In this document: one piece after another, positions 53,190 through 62,725 of the stretch
How the letters are laid out: each line of letters opens with the position of its first letter
How positions within the stretch are numbered: the first letter of the stretch is position 1
Source: Actinomycetales bacterium
GTDB taxonomy: Bacteria; Actinomycetota; Actinomycetes; Mycobacteriales; Micromonosporaceae
DNA: 64,000 bases
Assembly (NCBI GenBank): GCA_002919305.1
Contig: PKFB01000021.1
Span: 310,001-374,000 of the forward strand
Direction: 5' to 3'
Notes under the pieces: model-generated
Seen by the model: only the letters and a program-made list of their open reading frames with translations
What the model was told of the DNA's origin: nothing
The model's database searches: none
Program-made: the position numbers and the translations under genes

Positions 53190-56081
53190 TTACGCGGACG
53201 GCGGCAAGTGCTCCAACACCTGCTCCGCCATGGCCGCATGCTCCGAGTCGCCGACCGCCCGGAAAGTCGCCGCCGCCTCCTGAAGCCGCTGCCGCGCCTC
53301 GCCGAGCCGCCCCAGGGTGACCAACACGTAGCCGATGTCGTAGCTCAACGCGGCCCGCTCCCAGCGGATAGCGGCATGTTCCGAATTGCCCTCGGTCTCC
53401 TGTCCGCCTTCGGACTCCTGCTTATCCTCGGCCCCCGGCCTGCCCTCGGCTGCGGCGGCCCCGTCGGTGGCTCCCTGGTCTCCCTGATCGGCCTGGTCTC
53501 CCTGGTCGACCTCATCGGTCGGTCCCGGCGCCGGCAACGCGTCGATCAGCGGAGTGAGGCCGATCAAGCGCTCCAACGCCTCATCAAGCTGGCCGGCTCG
53601 ATACAGGGACATCGCACCGGCGCGGTGGCAGCGGACCGCGTCGTACCCGGCGTTCACGCTCTCGAACAGCTGCGCGGCCTCCTCCAAACGCGCCGCCGCG
53701 AGGGCGTACCGCCCGGTCTGGTTGAGCAGATCGGCCATCTCCTCCCGCACCACAGCGGCGCCTTGCGTGTTGTCCTTATTCAGGAGCCACTCCGCGAGGC
53801 TGTCCAGCATGGAGAGCGCCTCATCAGGCTCCCCCAGGGCCCGATAGGTCTCGACCAGCAGGCGCCGGGCCTGCAGCGTCAAACTGTCGTCCCCGAACGG
53901 CTCCAGCTCCGGCAGCAATTCCTCGGCGGCCTCCGCCGCGTCGAGATAACGCTCGGCGCGGTAGTACGCCAGGGTGAGCGAGAACCGCACATAGGGCAGG
54001 AACGGCGCGTCCCGCCCGGTCATCAGCGCCACCGCCTCCACCAGGTGAGGGATGGCCTCGTCCGCCCGACCAGCGTTAGATAGCGCCTCACCCCGACGGG
54101 CGTGCAGCAGCGCCCGCATCGTGACCTCAGAGGCGGGCAGACACGCCAGGCCCTCATCGAACGCCGCCATCGCCTCATCCAGCCGGGACAACGCGGCCAG
54201 CAGCTGTCCGTGGAGGTAGCACAGGTGCGCCAGTCCACGCTCCCGCCCGGCCGCTCGGTAGATCGCACGGGCTTCCCCAGCGGCGGCCTCGGCGCCTGCT
54301 AGATCGTCGCGGGCGAGAAAAAGCTGTGCGCGTTCGGCCGCGATATCCCCACGGAGGTAGTCCTCGGCCGTCACCTCCTCGGTCGCCCGGTCGAGGGCAG
54401 CGAGCGCCTCATCCCACCGATCGCGTGTCCGGTACGCCTGCGCCAACCGCAGCTCGGCCCTGACCCGATCGCTCGGCTCACCCACCGCGCGGATTCGGGC
54501 GGTACTGCGCTCTACCAGGGCAAGCCCGCTTTCCCGCGTACGTGGATCGGGCAGCAGACATTGAGCGCACCCGGCCCGGCCAAGGGCGGCCTGCTGGGCG
54601 ACCTCCTCACCGAGGTCGGCATACCGGCGAGCGGCCTCCTCCCAACACTGGCTGGCCTCCTCAAATTCACCGTTGAAGCCCAACTGATAGGCCTGGCCTT
54701 CAAGCCGCCGGGCTCGCTGACGCGGCGTGGGCTCACCGGTCGCGGTGAGCTCGTCGAAGCGGCGCCAAGCATCGATCGCCTCTTCGAACCGCCTCTCCTC
54801 CCAGAGCTGTTCCGCCAGGTCGAGCAGCTCATCCGGTCCCAGGGCAGGGGAGAGGGCCGGGGACGCAGTGGCAGAAGCCGGGGCGGTGGTACCGGAGCCC
54901 GCAAAACCGCTGACGGCGACCGGGGCGGCCGAGGCCGCCAGCCCCGGACGGCCGTGCCGGGCCGCCGCCTCCGACAGCGGCAGATAGTCCACGAATGGCT
55001 CGGTGTCCCACAGCCGTCGCAGCAGCCTGCTCTGGTGATCGGTGCCGTTGCGGGCGTCGAAGGCGGCGACCAGCCGGGTCGCGGTCGCGGTGAACTCCTC
55101 CTCCAGCGCGGCGACCGTCACCTCTTGAGCCGGCCGGTCACCGAACGCCGGCCGCCGCAGCGGCAGGTCCGCGTGCCCCAGGTCAATCAACCGCCGCAGC
55201 AGCAACGCCCCGGCCGCCGTCGCGGCCTTCAACGCCAGCGGGTCCGGTGGCCGGTCGTACCAGTCGAGGTGACGCTCCAGCAACTCCAGGCCCCGCGCTT
55301 CGTTACCGGTCAGCGCACAGAAGACCAGGTGCTCGGCGAGGGTTCCCAGATACTCGCGATTAGTCCGAATAGGACGGTAGCCACGTCGGTGGGCCTGCCG
55401 CGCCTCCTCCAATCGGCCGGTCCGCAGATACGGCAGCAGCAGCGTGCTGAGGATCGAGTGGGGTTGTGACAGGCAGGTGTCGCGGCCGTCGAGGACCGGC
55501 GCCGCGATCGCCACCGCCTCCTCGTCCCGACCCCACAGCGCCAGGTGGGTGGCCTTACTGTCGGGGTCGCACGCCCGGCAGTCAGAGTTCTCATCGCGAG
55601 GCGCCGCGTTCCACAGTCGGTACTGCTCGGCGGCCTGTTCCTGATCACCCACATGGTCAGCGATCAGACACCGGAGAGAGTGGACCGCGTGCAGGCTGTG
55701 GCCTCCGGCCCGGTAGCGGCGCTCCATGTCGTCCAGGACACGGTAGGTCCGGTCCAACGGGATCTCGGGAAAGCGACGCAGTGCCGCGACGATCCACTTG
55801 TATTGCCAACGCAGGTGGCGGTCGTCGTCGGCGGTGAAATTGCCGGGGTCCCGGTCGTAGGTGGCCAGACACCAGGAGAAGGTCGTGAACGCCTTCGCGG
55901 TCTCGCCGCCGTGGTGATAGGCGGCGGTCAACCCCATCCGGGCATCGAACGCCAGCCGCCGCAGCCCCATGGCGTCGGCGTGCCGGACGATCTCCTCAAC
56001 GAGTGCGGTCCTGGCGTCGCCGAACGGCATCTCCCAGGACTTCTCCAACAGCACCCATAACTCTTGCTCAGTACGGCTCAC
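53190..56081 (-). CDS. Large tetratricopeptide-repeat protein partnered with HSP90-like ATPase
   Basis: 963 residues, almost wholly helical, with many TPR-like pairs rich in Ala, Leu, Glu and Arg (EEAIDAWRRFDEL, LEEASQCWEEAARRYADLG, LDEAMAAFDEGLACLP, PDEALSMLDSLAEWL). A Pro/Ala linker at about 395-420 separates an N-terminal helical block from the main repeats, and a Gln/Asp/Glu/Gly-rich disordered segment at about 862-915 interrupts the last repeats. No signal peptide or membrane helix. The start overlaps the stop of the HSP90-like gene by four bases (ATGA), so the two are co-translated. A scaffold or co-chaperone role is inferred from TPR and Hsp90 pairing. Confidence 0.85.
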   Translation of the reverse strand: MSRTEQELWVLLEKSWEMPFGDARTALVEEIVRHADAMGLRRLAFDARMGLTAAYHHGGETAKAFTTFSWCLATYDRDPGNFTADDDRHLRWQYKWIVAALRRFPEIPLDRTYRVLDDMERRYRAGGHSLHAVHSLRCLIADHVGDQEQAAEQYRLWNAAPRDENSDCRACDPDSKATHLALWGRDEEAVAIAAPVLDGRDTCLSQPHSILSTLLLPYLRTGRLEEARQAHRRGYRPIRTNREYLGTLAEHLVFCALTGNEARGLELLERHLDWYDRPPDPLALKAATAAGALLLRRLIDLGHADLPLRRPAFGDRPAQEVTVAALEEEFTATATRLVAAFDARNGTDHQSRLLRRLWDTEPFVDYLPLSEAAARHGRPGLAASAAPVAVSGFAGSGTTAPASATASPALSPALGPDELLDLAEQLWEERRFEEAIDAWRRFDELTATGEPTPRQRARRLEGQAYQLGFNGEFEEASQCWEEAARRYADLGEEVAQQAALGRAGCAQCLLPDPRTRESGLALVERSTARIRAVGEPSDRVRAELRLAQAYRTRDRWDEALAALDRATEEVTAEDYLRGDIAAERAQLFLARDDLAGAEAAAGEARAIYRAAGRERGLAHLCYLHGQLLAALSRLDEAMAAFDEGLACLPASEVTMRALLHARRGEALSNAGRADEAIPHLVEAVALMTGRDAPFLPYVRFSLTLAYYRAERYLDAAEAAEELLPELEPFGDDSLTLQARRLLVETYRALGEPDEALSMLDSLAEWLLNKDNTQGAAVVREEMADLLNQTGRYALAAARLEEAAQLFESVNAGYDAVRCHRAGAMSLYRAGQLDEALERLIGLTPLIDALPAPGPTDEVDQGDQADQGDQGATDGAAAAEGRPGAEDKQESEGGQETEGNSEHAAIRWERAALSYDIGYVLVTLGRLGEARQRLQEAAATFRAVGDSEHAAMAEQVLEHLPPSA

Positions 56082-57889
56082 CGCTCCTCCCCGTCGCTAC
56101 CCCGTTCATGCGTCGCCCAGTCCAACAGCCCCAGGAAGGAACGGTTCAGCAAAGCGGTATCGGCCGGTCGTAACGGGTGGTGCCCCAGCAACAGCGCCTG
56201 ACCGTACAGCGCCTCGACCGCCAGCTTCACCAGCCGCGTATCCGTCAATCCCATAATCCGCCGCGTCAGTGGATTGCGGTGGTTGAGTACCAGCTGCGGA
56301 CGCGTAGCGGCGGTTTGATCTTCGAACGCTGAGAGCACATCCGCCCACAGGTCATCCACCATCTCCCGCGTCGCGCGCAACTCGGCGGCGTGTCGCGCCT
56401 CCCGGTCGATCAGGTACAGCGCGGGCAGTGACGCGGGATCGAACTGCCGTACCACCACCTCACAGTCGAGCCGCTCCAACGCGTCCTGGGCGATCGCGAG
56501 GAACGGCCGTAACGCCAGCTCGGTGGCGGGGTCCACGACATCGAAGTGGGTGGCCAGTTCCCCGGGGTTCAGCGGGGTCACCCGGATGTCGGGGTCGATC
56601 GCGGGTAGCCGCCCGAGGATTTCAATGTCATAGGTGTAACCGGCGTTGACGAGCCCGACGCCCTGCGCCCCCGCGACCGCCGACAGCTGCCGGAATTCAT
56701 CGACGCTCGGGACATAATAGATCTTGTCGAATCGTCGCCGGAACTCCGACAGCGACATCGTTCCGGCGCTGGTTTCAAACGGCAGCCAGGTATCAACCAG
56801 CCGCAGCATGTCATCGTCGTGGAGCGCCATCGCCTTGACCCCGAGGTGGTGGACCTCAAGGAAGCTCCGCATCCGGGTCGGATCCGCGGTGGCCAGGCGC
56901 ATCAGCCAGTCGCGTAGCTGGGCGCCTATCGCGCGTCGGGTGGATTCCAGCAGGTCATCCTCGTACAGCGCTTCGCGGCTGGCGGTGGGGCGCAGCTCGG
57001 TGGCGTCGACGACGCACCGCACGAAAAATGCCCACTCAGGCAGCAGTCCTTCGGTGCTCTCGGCGAGCAGCATCCGCTTCAGGTAAACCCGGTGACCGCC
57101 TCGGCCGGCGGGGTTGGTCGGTGTCGGGAGGACAAACGCGACCCCACTCAGGCCCGCCTCAGGGACGGTGAGATCGACGATGTCCAGCGGGGTGAAGCCG
57201 AACAGTTCCCGGGCGTACCGCGACAAAGCGTCGTGGCGGTCCTGCGGAGTGGGGTACGCGGCCTGCCACGGTGGTTGAGCCACGGTGATCCGCTCGTCTC
57301 CCACCGTAACATCGACTGGAAGCAGCGTCCCGTACAGCCGGGCCAGCTCGATCACGGTCTGCGTCTGTGTCCACTGCTCCGCCCCCGGTCGGGGAATCAA
57401 AGTGACCGTGGTGCCGGGCTCGGGGCGAGGGGAGTCGACGATATCGACGCGGTAGCGCCCGTCGGCGGAGCCCCACCACTCAACGGTGGGAGCGTCGGGA
57501 TCACGGGCCGAGCGAGTGAGCACCCTGATCTGGTCGGCGATGAGGAAACACGACAGAAGCCCGATGCCGAACTGGCCGAGGAACTCGTGTCGGGCGAAAC
57601 CGAGCTCGTCCCGTTTGGAGCTGCGACCGATGGTGGCGAGTAGTTGGTGAACCTCGTCGTAGGTGAGCCCGACACCGGTGTCTGTCACACGCAGGGTGCC
57701 GTCACCGGTCAGCTCCGGCGGCTCCAGCCGGATGCTGGCCGGAGCGGCGGGATCGATCCCTCGGCGAGCGGTGATGGCGTCCACCGCGTTTTGGAGGAGT
57801 TCACGGACGTAGACCCGAGGACTGGAGTACAGGTGATGGCTCAGCAGGTCGACTATGCCCCGAAGATCTACTTGAAAAGCACGTTCCAC
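56078..57889 (-). CDS. HSP90-like (HtpG-related) ATPase
   Basis: 603 residues. GHKL ATPase domain with ELLQNAVDA (Mg/ATP Asn and Asp), TDTGVGLT and GQFGIGLLSCFLIAD lid/glycine motifs. The middle domain contains VYLKRMLLAE and the conserved catalytic-loop-like TASREALYEDD. The C-terminal third is divergent and shorter than the HtpG dimerisation domain. It begins MERAFQVDLRGIVDLLSHHL, typical of this actinobacterial HSP90 branch. Upstream of, and overlapping, the TPR gene. Client proteins are unknown. Confidence 0.92.
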   Translation of the reverse strand: MERAFQVDLRGIVDLLSHHLYSSPRVYVRELLQNAVDAITARRGIDPAAPASIRLEPPELTGDGTLRVTDTGVGLTYDEVHQLLATIGRSSKRDELGFARHEFLGQFGIGLLSCFLIADQIRVLTRSARDPDAPTVEWWGSADGRYRVDIVDSPRPEPGTTVTLIPRPGAEQWTQTQTVIELARLYGTLLPVDVTVGDERITVAQPPWQAAYPTPQDRHDALSRYARELFGFTPLDIVDLTVPEAGLSGVAFVLPTPTNPAGRGGHRVYLKRMLLAESTEGLLPEWAFFVRCVVDATELRPTASREALYEDDLLESTRRAIGAQLRDWLMRLATADPTRMRSFLEVHHLGVKAMALHDDDMLRLVDTWLPFETSAGTMSLSEFRRRFDKIYYVPSVDEFRQLSAVAGAQGVGLVNAGYTYDIEILGRLPAIDPDIRVTPLNPGELATHFDVVDPATELALRPFLAIAQDALERLDCEVVVRQFDPASLPALYLIDREARHAAELRATREMVDDLWADVLSAFEDQTAATRPQLVLNHRNPLTRRIMGLTDTRLVKLAVEALYGQALLLGHHPLRPADTALLNRSFLGLLDWATHERGSDGEER

Positions 57890-58078
57890 CCAACTCCTCC
57901 TCCATAGACGGTGATCGCGGCGTCACGATAGCGGGTGAGTCACGTCACGGTGTTGGTTTTCCCGCCGTGATCTCCAGACGTTACGGTCAGGCCACGGTCC
58001 ATAGCGGACCACACATCCCAGCCGGAATAGGCACGACCCCGACGGCGGGTACCGCCGTTGATCAAAGGGGAGGGATCC

Positions 58079-59581
58079 GTGGAAGCCTCACCGTTGACGG
58101 TGGAACGCAATGGCATCAACGCGGTACCGGAGTCGGAACGCCATGGCTTGGCCCGTGACCTGTTCTGGCCATGGGCGGCGTCGAATCTGTCTTTATTCGG
58201 TGTCGCGTACGGCGTGTTCATCGTCGGCCTAGGGCTGGATGTGGGCCCGGCGATCATCGCCGGCACCATCGGGTACGCCTTGTCGTTCCTCCTGGTCGGG
58301 CTGGTGAGTGTGGCCGGTGCCCGGTCCGGGGTGCCGACCATGACGTTGGGGCGTGCCGTGTTCGGGTACCACGGCAACCGTCTGCCTACCCTGATCAGCT
58401 ACATCGCGAACGTTGGTTGGGAAACCGTTCTGGTGACGCTGTCAGCGCAGGGCGGTGGCGCTATTTTGGCGCGGTTGGCGCCGGGTCTGTTCGCCACCGA
58501 GGACGGTACGGCGACCTCGCTGGCGATCGGGCTGTGCTTTGTGGTGGCCGCGGCGGTGACGATTGTGATCGGTGTCTACGGCCACGCCCTGATCATGCGG
58601 GTCCAACGCTATCTGACGTTGGTCTTCGTGGTCCTCACCATCGTCTACATCTCACTGTCTATATCAGACATTCAACTGGGCGCTGTGCCTTCCTCACCCG
58701 TCCCCAGCGGCGGGGTAGGAGTCTTCATCGGTGGGGTCATCTTCGCCATGACCCTGCTTGGCCTGGGCTGGGTCAACTGCGGCGCCGACTACAGCCGCTA
58801 CCTGCCCTCCACGTCCCGGGCGCGGCACATCGTGCTGTGGACCACCCTGGGTGGCACGGTCCCTCCGATGCTGCTGCTGATCTTCGGTGCGCTGCTGACC
58901 ACCTCGGATCCGGAATTGGCGAACGCGGCCGCTCTCGACCCTGTCGGGGCGTTGGCGAACACCCTGCCCACCTGGTTCCTGGTGCCCTACCTGATCACCG
59001 CGATTGGTGGTTTCCTCTCCGGCGCAATCATGGACATCTACAGCTCCGGACTGTCCATGTTGACGCTTGGCGTGCCGCTGCGTCGCCACTTGGCGGTGCT
59101 GGTAGACGGGATCCTCATGGTGCTCGGCGGCTGGTACCTGCTGTTCATCGCCGAGGATTTCCTCAGCACTTTCCAGGCCTTCCTGGCGATCATCGGGGTG
59201 GTGATGGCCGCCTGGGCGGCGATCTTCCTGGTGGACATGTTCCGGTGGCGCGGCCGCGGCTACGATCCTCGGCTACTCGCCTCGCCTCAGGAGGGCGGCG
59301 CCCCCTTCAACTGGGCGGGTGTGATTTCGCTGCTGGTGGCGACGGTCATCGGCCTGGGGCTGATCACCTCCTACGACGAGAACCTCAACGCCGTGGTCGG
59401 TTATCTGATGCCCTCGTCCTGGGAGACGGGTACCTTCGCCGTGGCCAACATCGGCGTTGTGGTTGCCCTAGTCATCGCGGGGGTGGTGTATGCGGGGATC
59501 ACGGCATTCTGGCCGCCTCCTGCTCCCGCCGCCACCACGGCCGAGACAAGCACGCCGCCAGAGCCGCTCCTAACGCATTGA
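58079..59581 (+). CDS. NCS1-family nucleobase permease
   Basis: 500 residues, about twelve membrane helices. Proton- or sodium-coupled uptake of cytosine, allantoin, hydantoin or a related base. Family features: PWAASNLSLFGVAYGVFIVG near the start, PTMTLGRAVFGYHGNRLPTL, and NCGADYSRYLPSTSR after helix six. The start is a GTG at 58079 with AAAGGGGAGGGATCC upstream; a TTG seven codons earlier would overlap that ribosome site. The 3' end overlaps the convergent VanZ-like gene by 83 bases. Substrate cannot be told by eye. Confidence 0.92.
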   Translation: MEASPLTVERNGINAVPESERHGLARDLFWPWAASNLSLFGVAYGVFIVGLGLDVGPAIIAGTIGYALSFLLVGLVSVAGARSGVPTMTLGRAVFGYHGNRLPTLISYIANVGWETVLVTLSAQGGGAILARLAPGLFATEDGTATSLAIGLCFVVAAAVTIVIGVYGHALIMRVQRYLTLVFVVLTIVYISLSISDIQLGAVPSSPVPSGGVGVFIGGVIFAMTLLGLGWVNCGADYSRYLPSTSRARHIVLWTTLGGTVPPMLLLIFGALLTTSDPELANAAALDPVGALANTLPTWFLVPYLITAIGGFLSGAIMDIYSSGLSMLTLGVPLRRHLAVLVDGILMVLGGWYLLFIAEDFLSTFQAFLAIIGVVMAAWAAIFLVDMFRWRGRGYDPRLLASPQEGGAPFNWAGVISLLVATVIGLGLITSYDENLNAVVGYLMPSSWETGTFAVANIGVVVALVIAGVVYAGITAFWPPPAPAATTAETSTPPEPLLTH

Positions 59582-60017
59582 GCAACACGTCGTCGATCGA
59601 GGTCACCCGACCGCTGCCGACCAGCAGTTGGGTGATCTCGATGGCGCAGGAGGCGGCCGCGCCAACCCCCAGGACTCTCCAAATGGAGGCGAACGCCTCC
59701 CAGCGCACCGGCAGGAAGAACCCCAGCGGGGCGAAGATCAGCAGGTTGCCGACCACCTGAACGAACAGGATGTCCTCTGGCAGTGTGGTGATGTCTTCGA
59801 ACGGGACCAGGTAGACCCGTTCGGGCCCGTTAGGCACCGGCCGCAGCGTCAGGTACAGCCAGGGCAGGGTCCCGACCACCATCGCCACGTCAGCGATGGA
59901 GGTCCGCAGCGCCGCCGCATCCGGCTGCCGCCGCCGGTAGAGCAGGTAGACCGTTAAGGCCGCTAGCGGCAGGGCGGCGATTCCCACACCCCACGTGATG
60001 ATCCAGGCCCGTTCCAT
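59499..60017 (-). CDS. VanZ-like membrane protein
   Basis: 172 residues with four to five membrane helices. VanZ hallmarks: LRPVPNG with PFEDI, VQVVGNLLIFAPLGFFLPV and the acidic-helix CAIEITQLLV, TSIDDVLLNALGAALA. VanZ proteins lower teicoplanin sensitivity in some hosts, but most members have unknown envelope roles. The last 83 bases overlap the end of the NCS1 permease gene on the other strand. Confidence 0.9.
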   Translation of the reverse strand: MERAWIITWGVGIAALPLAALTVYLLYRRRQPDAAALRTSIADVAMVVGTLPWLYLTLRPVPNGPERVYLVPFEDITTLPEDILFVQVVGNLLIFAPLGFFLPVRWEAFASIWRVLGVGAAASCAIEITQLLVGSGRVTSIDDVLLNALGAALAACLSRPWWRREQEAARMP

Positions 60018-60194
60018 AGCGACACCATGTCACGCTGCCAGATCGCCCGACCTGCGATGAGGACACCAGGCGACCGCAGACCGCCGATTCTGCAGTGGAT
60101 ACCTACCTACATCTCTATGACGCCGCGGAGCGACGGAGATCTTGCGTTTTCTGACGCACTCACTTGGCGTACTCAGTCCACTGGCTAAATACTT

Positions 60195-60210
60195 GCATGC
60201 GAAAGCATGC
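60195..60210. promoter_or_regulatory. Palindrome embedding the HxlR start codon
   Basis: GCATGC-gaaa-GCATGC; the proposed ATG (60197) lies within the first half. A TTGGCG / TAAATA pair with 16 bases between lies just upstream, suggesting a leaderless transcript controlled by binding over its own start. Confidence 0.4.
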
Positions 60211-60685
60211 TCTGGAACACTGCCGGACCATGGACGTTGGCGCTACGCAGTCACCCAGTGCTCTGAAAGACACCACGCCCTCCCCGCCTGGAGAGGACCA
60301 ATGCGCGCGCCACCAACTATGGGATACCCACCACGGTTGCCGGATCCGGGAGCTCCTCGATCAGATAGCGAACAAGCGGTCGATGACCGTCATCGCGCTG
60401 CTGCATGGGCGTACCCTCCGCTCCTCCGAACTTAGCCGCGAGGCCAACGGAATCACCCCACGCGTCCTCACCCACACCCTCCGCCAGCTGGAACGCGACG
60501 GCTTAGTCAGTCGCACCGTCCATCCGGTGGTGCCGCCCCGCGTCGAATACCAACTCACTCCGCTGGGGGTGAGCCTGTACGAGACGTTCAATGTGCTTGT
60601 CGCGTGGGGAGAGCGCCACGAAGCCGAGATCACCGCGGCCCGCACCGCGTACGACCACCGGATCGCGGCACGGCGCTCCTCGTAG
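60197..60685 (+). CDS. HxlR-family transcriptional regulator
   Basis: 162 residues from the ATG at 60197; ATGs at 60164 and 60230 are alternatives. The winged helix covers about 50-150: CRIRELLDQIANKRSMTVIA, GRTLRSSELSREANGITPRV, LTHTLRQLERDGLVSRTVHP, RVEYQLTPLGVSL. The conserved Cys before the first helix, often the sensor in HxlR proteins, is present. The N-terminal 45 residues are Ser/Pro/His-rich. The neighbouring beta-glucosidase and VanZ genes are not obvious targets. Confidence 0.88.
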   Translation: MRKHALEHCRTMDVGATQSPSALKDTTPSPPGEDQCARHQLWDTHHGCRIRELLDQIANKRSMTVIALLHGRTLRSSELSREANGITPRVLTHTLRQLERDGLVSRTVHPVVPPRVEYQLTPLGVSLYETFNVLVAWGERHEAEITAARTAYDHRIAARRSS

Positions 60686-60867
60686 CCGAGGTCGTCAACT
60701 GAGGTCATCACCCGAGGCCGTCGGCCCCGCGACGGCGTACCGCCTTCCCTCTGTTAATTCTTCTGGGCGGAGGCGTCAGTTCCGGGGTGGCGGCGCCCCT
60801 TCGCTGCGGCGTACCTCACCAAAACCTCCCCGGAAGCGGGACGTGACACCGCCCCGGGACGTCACGC

Positions 60868-60892
60868 ATGATCATCGAACATTAATGATCAT
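60868..60892. promoter_or_regulatory. Repeated ATGATCAT boxes before GH1 gene
   Basis: ATGATCAT occurs at 60868-60875 and 60885-60892, each self-complementary, spaced 17 bases centre to centre. A CGTGAC / GTCACG inverted repeat overlaps upstream (60842-60866). Possible operators for the beta-glucosidase gene; they do not match the CebR/BglR site known from other actinobacteria. Confidence 0.4.
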
Positions 60893-60910
60893 GGCCTGGG
60901 AGTCGACGAC

Positions 60911-62260
60911 ATGAGCGCGATCACGTTTCCGGAAGGCTTCATCTGGGGCACGGCGACCGCCGCCTACCAGATTGAAGGTGCCACCAGGGCCGACGGACGG
61001 GGCGTGTCGATCTGGGACACCTTCAGTCACACCCCCGGAAAGGTCCAAGATGGACACACCGGTGACGTGGCGTGCGACCACTACCACCGGTACGCCCAGG
61101 ATGTGGCGTTGATGGCTGACCTCGGCATCCGGACCTACCGGTTCTCGGTGTCCTGGCCCCGGGTCCAGCCCGACGGCCACGGCGCGGTCAACCCGGCCGG
61201 GCTGGGGTTCTACGACCGTCTCGTTGACACCCTGCTCGACGCCGGTATCGACCCGATGGTGACGCTCTACCACTGGGACCTGCCCCAGGCTCTGGAGGAC
61301 CAGGGCGGCTGGCCGTCGCGCGACACCGCGTACCGTTTCGCCGACTACGCCCAGCTGGTGTATGAGCGGCTGGGTGACCGGGTCACCACCTGGACCACCC
61401 ACAACGAGCCGTGGTGCGCCGCCTTCCTGGGGTACGCCTCGGGCATCCATGCCCCAGGCCGCACCGAACCCGGCGCCGCCTTCGCCGCGGTGCACCACCT
61501 TCTGCTGGGGCACGGTCTGGCGGTCCAGGCGCTGCGGGAGGCCGGAGCCCAGCGGCTGTCGATCGTCCTCAACCCGGCGGCGGTGGCCGGCACCGGTCCG
61601 GGCAGCGAGGCCGGGGTACGCCTGATGGACGGCCTGCAAAACCGGATCTTCCTCGATCCGCTGCTGCGTGGGGAGTACCCCGAGGACGTCCTGGAGGTGA
61701 TACGTCGCTTCAGCGACCTTTCCTACCTTCAGGAAGGCGACCTGGAGATCATCTCCCGTCCGCTGGATCTGCTCGGCATCAACTACTACTCGCCGTCCCT
61801 AGTCGGCCCTGGGACCGGCCCGGGGAGCCGGTCGCACCCCGGCACCGAGGGGATCGAACTGCTGCCGCCTCAAGGCCCCGTCACGGCCATGGGGTGGCAG
61901 ATCGAGCCGGCCGCGCTCACCGCGCTGCTGAAGCGCATCGCGACCGACTACCCCGGAGTTCCCTTGATGATCACTGAGAACGGTGCGGCGTTCAATGATG
62001 TCCGAACCGGGGACCGGGTACATGACGCTGATCGGATCGCCTACCTGGAGGGGCACATCCGCGCCGCGCACCAGGCCATCACCGAGGGGGTGGATCTGCG
62101 CGGCTACCTGGTCTGGTCGCTGCTGGACAACTTCGAGTGGGCCGAGGGTTACCACAAGCGGTTCGGGCTCATCCGGGTGGAGTACGACACCCAGGAGCGC
62201 ATCCTGAAAGACAGCGCCCTGTGGTACCGCGAGGTGATCAAGCGCAACGGTCTTGTCTGA
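60911..62260 (+). CDS. Glycoside hydrolase family 1 beta-glucosidase
   Basis: 449 residues, complete GH1 barrel. Acid/base Glu166 in THNEPW and nucleophile Glu356 in ITENGAAF are intact, with FIWGTATAAYQIEGA at the N-terminus and LLDNFEWAEGY at the aglycone side. No signal peptide, so it acts on cellobiose or other short beta-glucosides after uptake. No sugar transporter is adjacent, unlike the usual ceb/bgl operons. ATG with GGGAG nine bases upstream. Confidence 0.95.
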   Translation: MSAITFPEGFIWGTATAAYQIEGATRADGRGVSIWDTFSHTPGKVQDGHTGDVACDHYHRYAQDVALMADLGIRTYRFSVSWPRVQPDGHGAVNPAGLGFYDRLVDTLLDAGIDPMVTLYHWDLPQALEDQGGWPSRDTAYRFADYAQLVYERLGDRVTTWTTHNEPWCAAFLGYASGIHAPGRTEPGAAFAAVHHLLLGHGLAVQALREAGAQRLSIVLNPAAVAGTGPGSEAGVRLMDGLQNRIFLDPLLRGEYPEDVLEVIRRFSDLSYLQEGDLEIISRPLDLLGINYYSPSLVGPGTGPGSRSHPGTEGIELLPPQGPVTAMGWQIEPAALTALLKRIATDYPGVPLMITENGAAFNDVRTGDRVHDADRIAYLEGHIRAAHQAITEGVDLRGYLVWSLLDNFEWAEGYHKRFGLIRVEYDTQERILKDSALWYREVIKRNGLV

Positions 62261-62305
62261 CTGAGCATCCCCACCGGCGGGGCAATGATGGCATGATCTG
62301 GGACC

Positions 62306-62725
62306 GTGGCCGGTGTTCTGGGTGTGGTCGCGGTGGGGCTGGTGTTCGCCGCGATCGCGGTCCCGTTCCTCGGCTCGGCGTCTCTGGTGATCTGGCGGGC
62401 GGGACGGTTACGCCGCCATGGCCTGGCCACCACCGGCTCCCTGGTCTCATTGCCCCGCCGCTCCCGATCGGGCCTGTACAGCGCGGTGGTGCGGTTCCGC
62501 ACCCGCGACGGCACGGTGGTGACCGTGGAGTCCACGCTGACCCGACGGCGGGGACGGCTCCGCCCAGGCGACCGGGTTCAGGTGTGGTACGCGCCGGAAC
62601 ACCCTCACAACGCCGTGGTGCGTAAGTTCGACACCGGCCTTCCGCCGCTGGTGTTCCTCAGCCTCGGGTTCGGGGTCACCGCGATCGGGATCGTCGTGGT
62701 GCGCTCGCTCATCGATCGGCTGTGA
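62306..62725 (+). CDS. DUF3592 membrane protein
   Basis: 139 residues. Two membrane helices flank a small soluble domain: VLGVVAVGLVFAAIAVPFLG, then RAGRLRRHGLATTGSLVSLP, VRFRTRDGTVVTVES, RPGDRVQVWYAPEHPHNAVV, and a last helix VFLSLGFGVTAIGIVVVRSL. This order is the DUF3592 pattern. GTG start. The final 17 bases overlap the convergent SGNH-hydrolase gene. Function unknown. Confidence 0.85.
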   Translation: MAGVLGVVAVGLVFAAIAVPFLGSASLVIWRAGRLRRHGLATTGSLVSLPRRSRSGLYSAVVRFRTRDGTVVTVESTLTRRRGRLRPGDRVQVWYAPEHPHNAVVRKFDTGLPPLVFLSLGFGVTAIGIVVVRSLIDRL

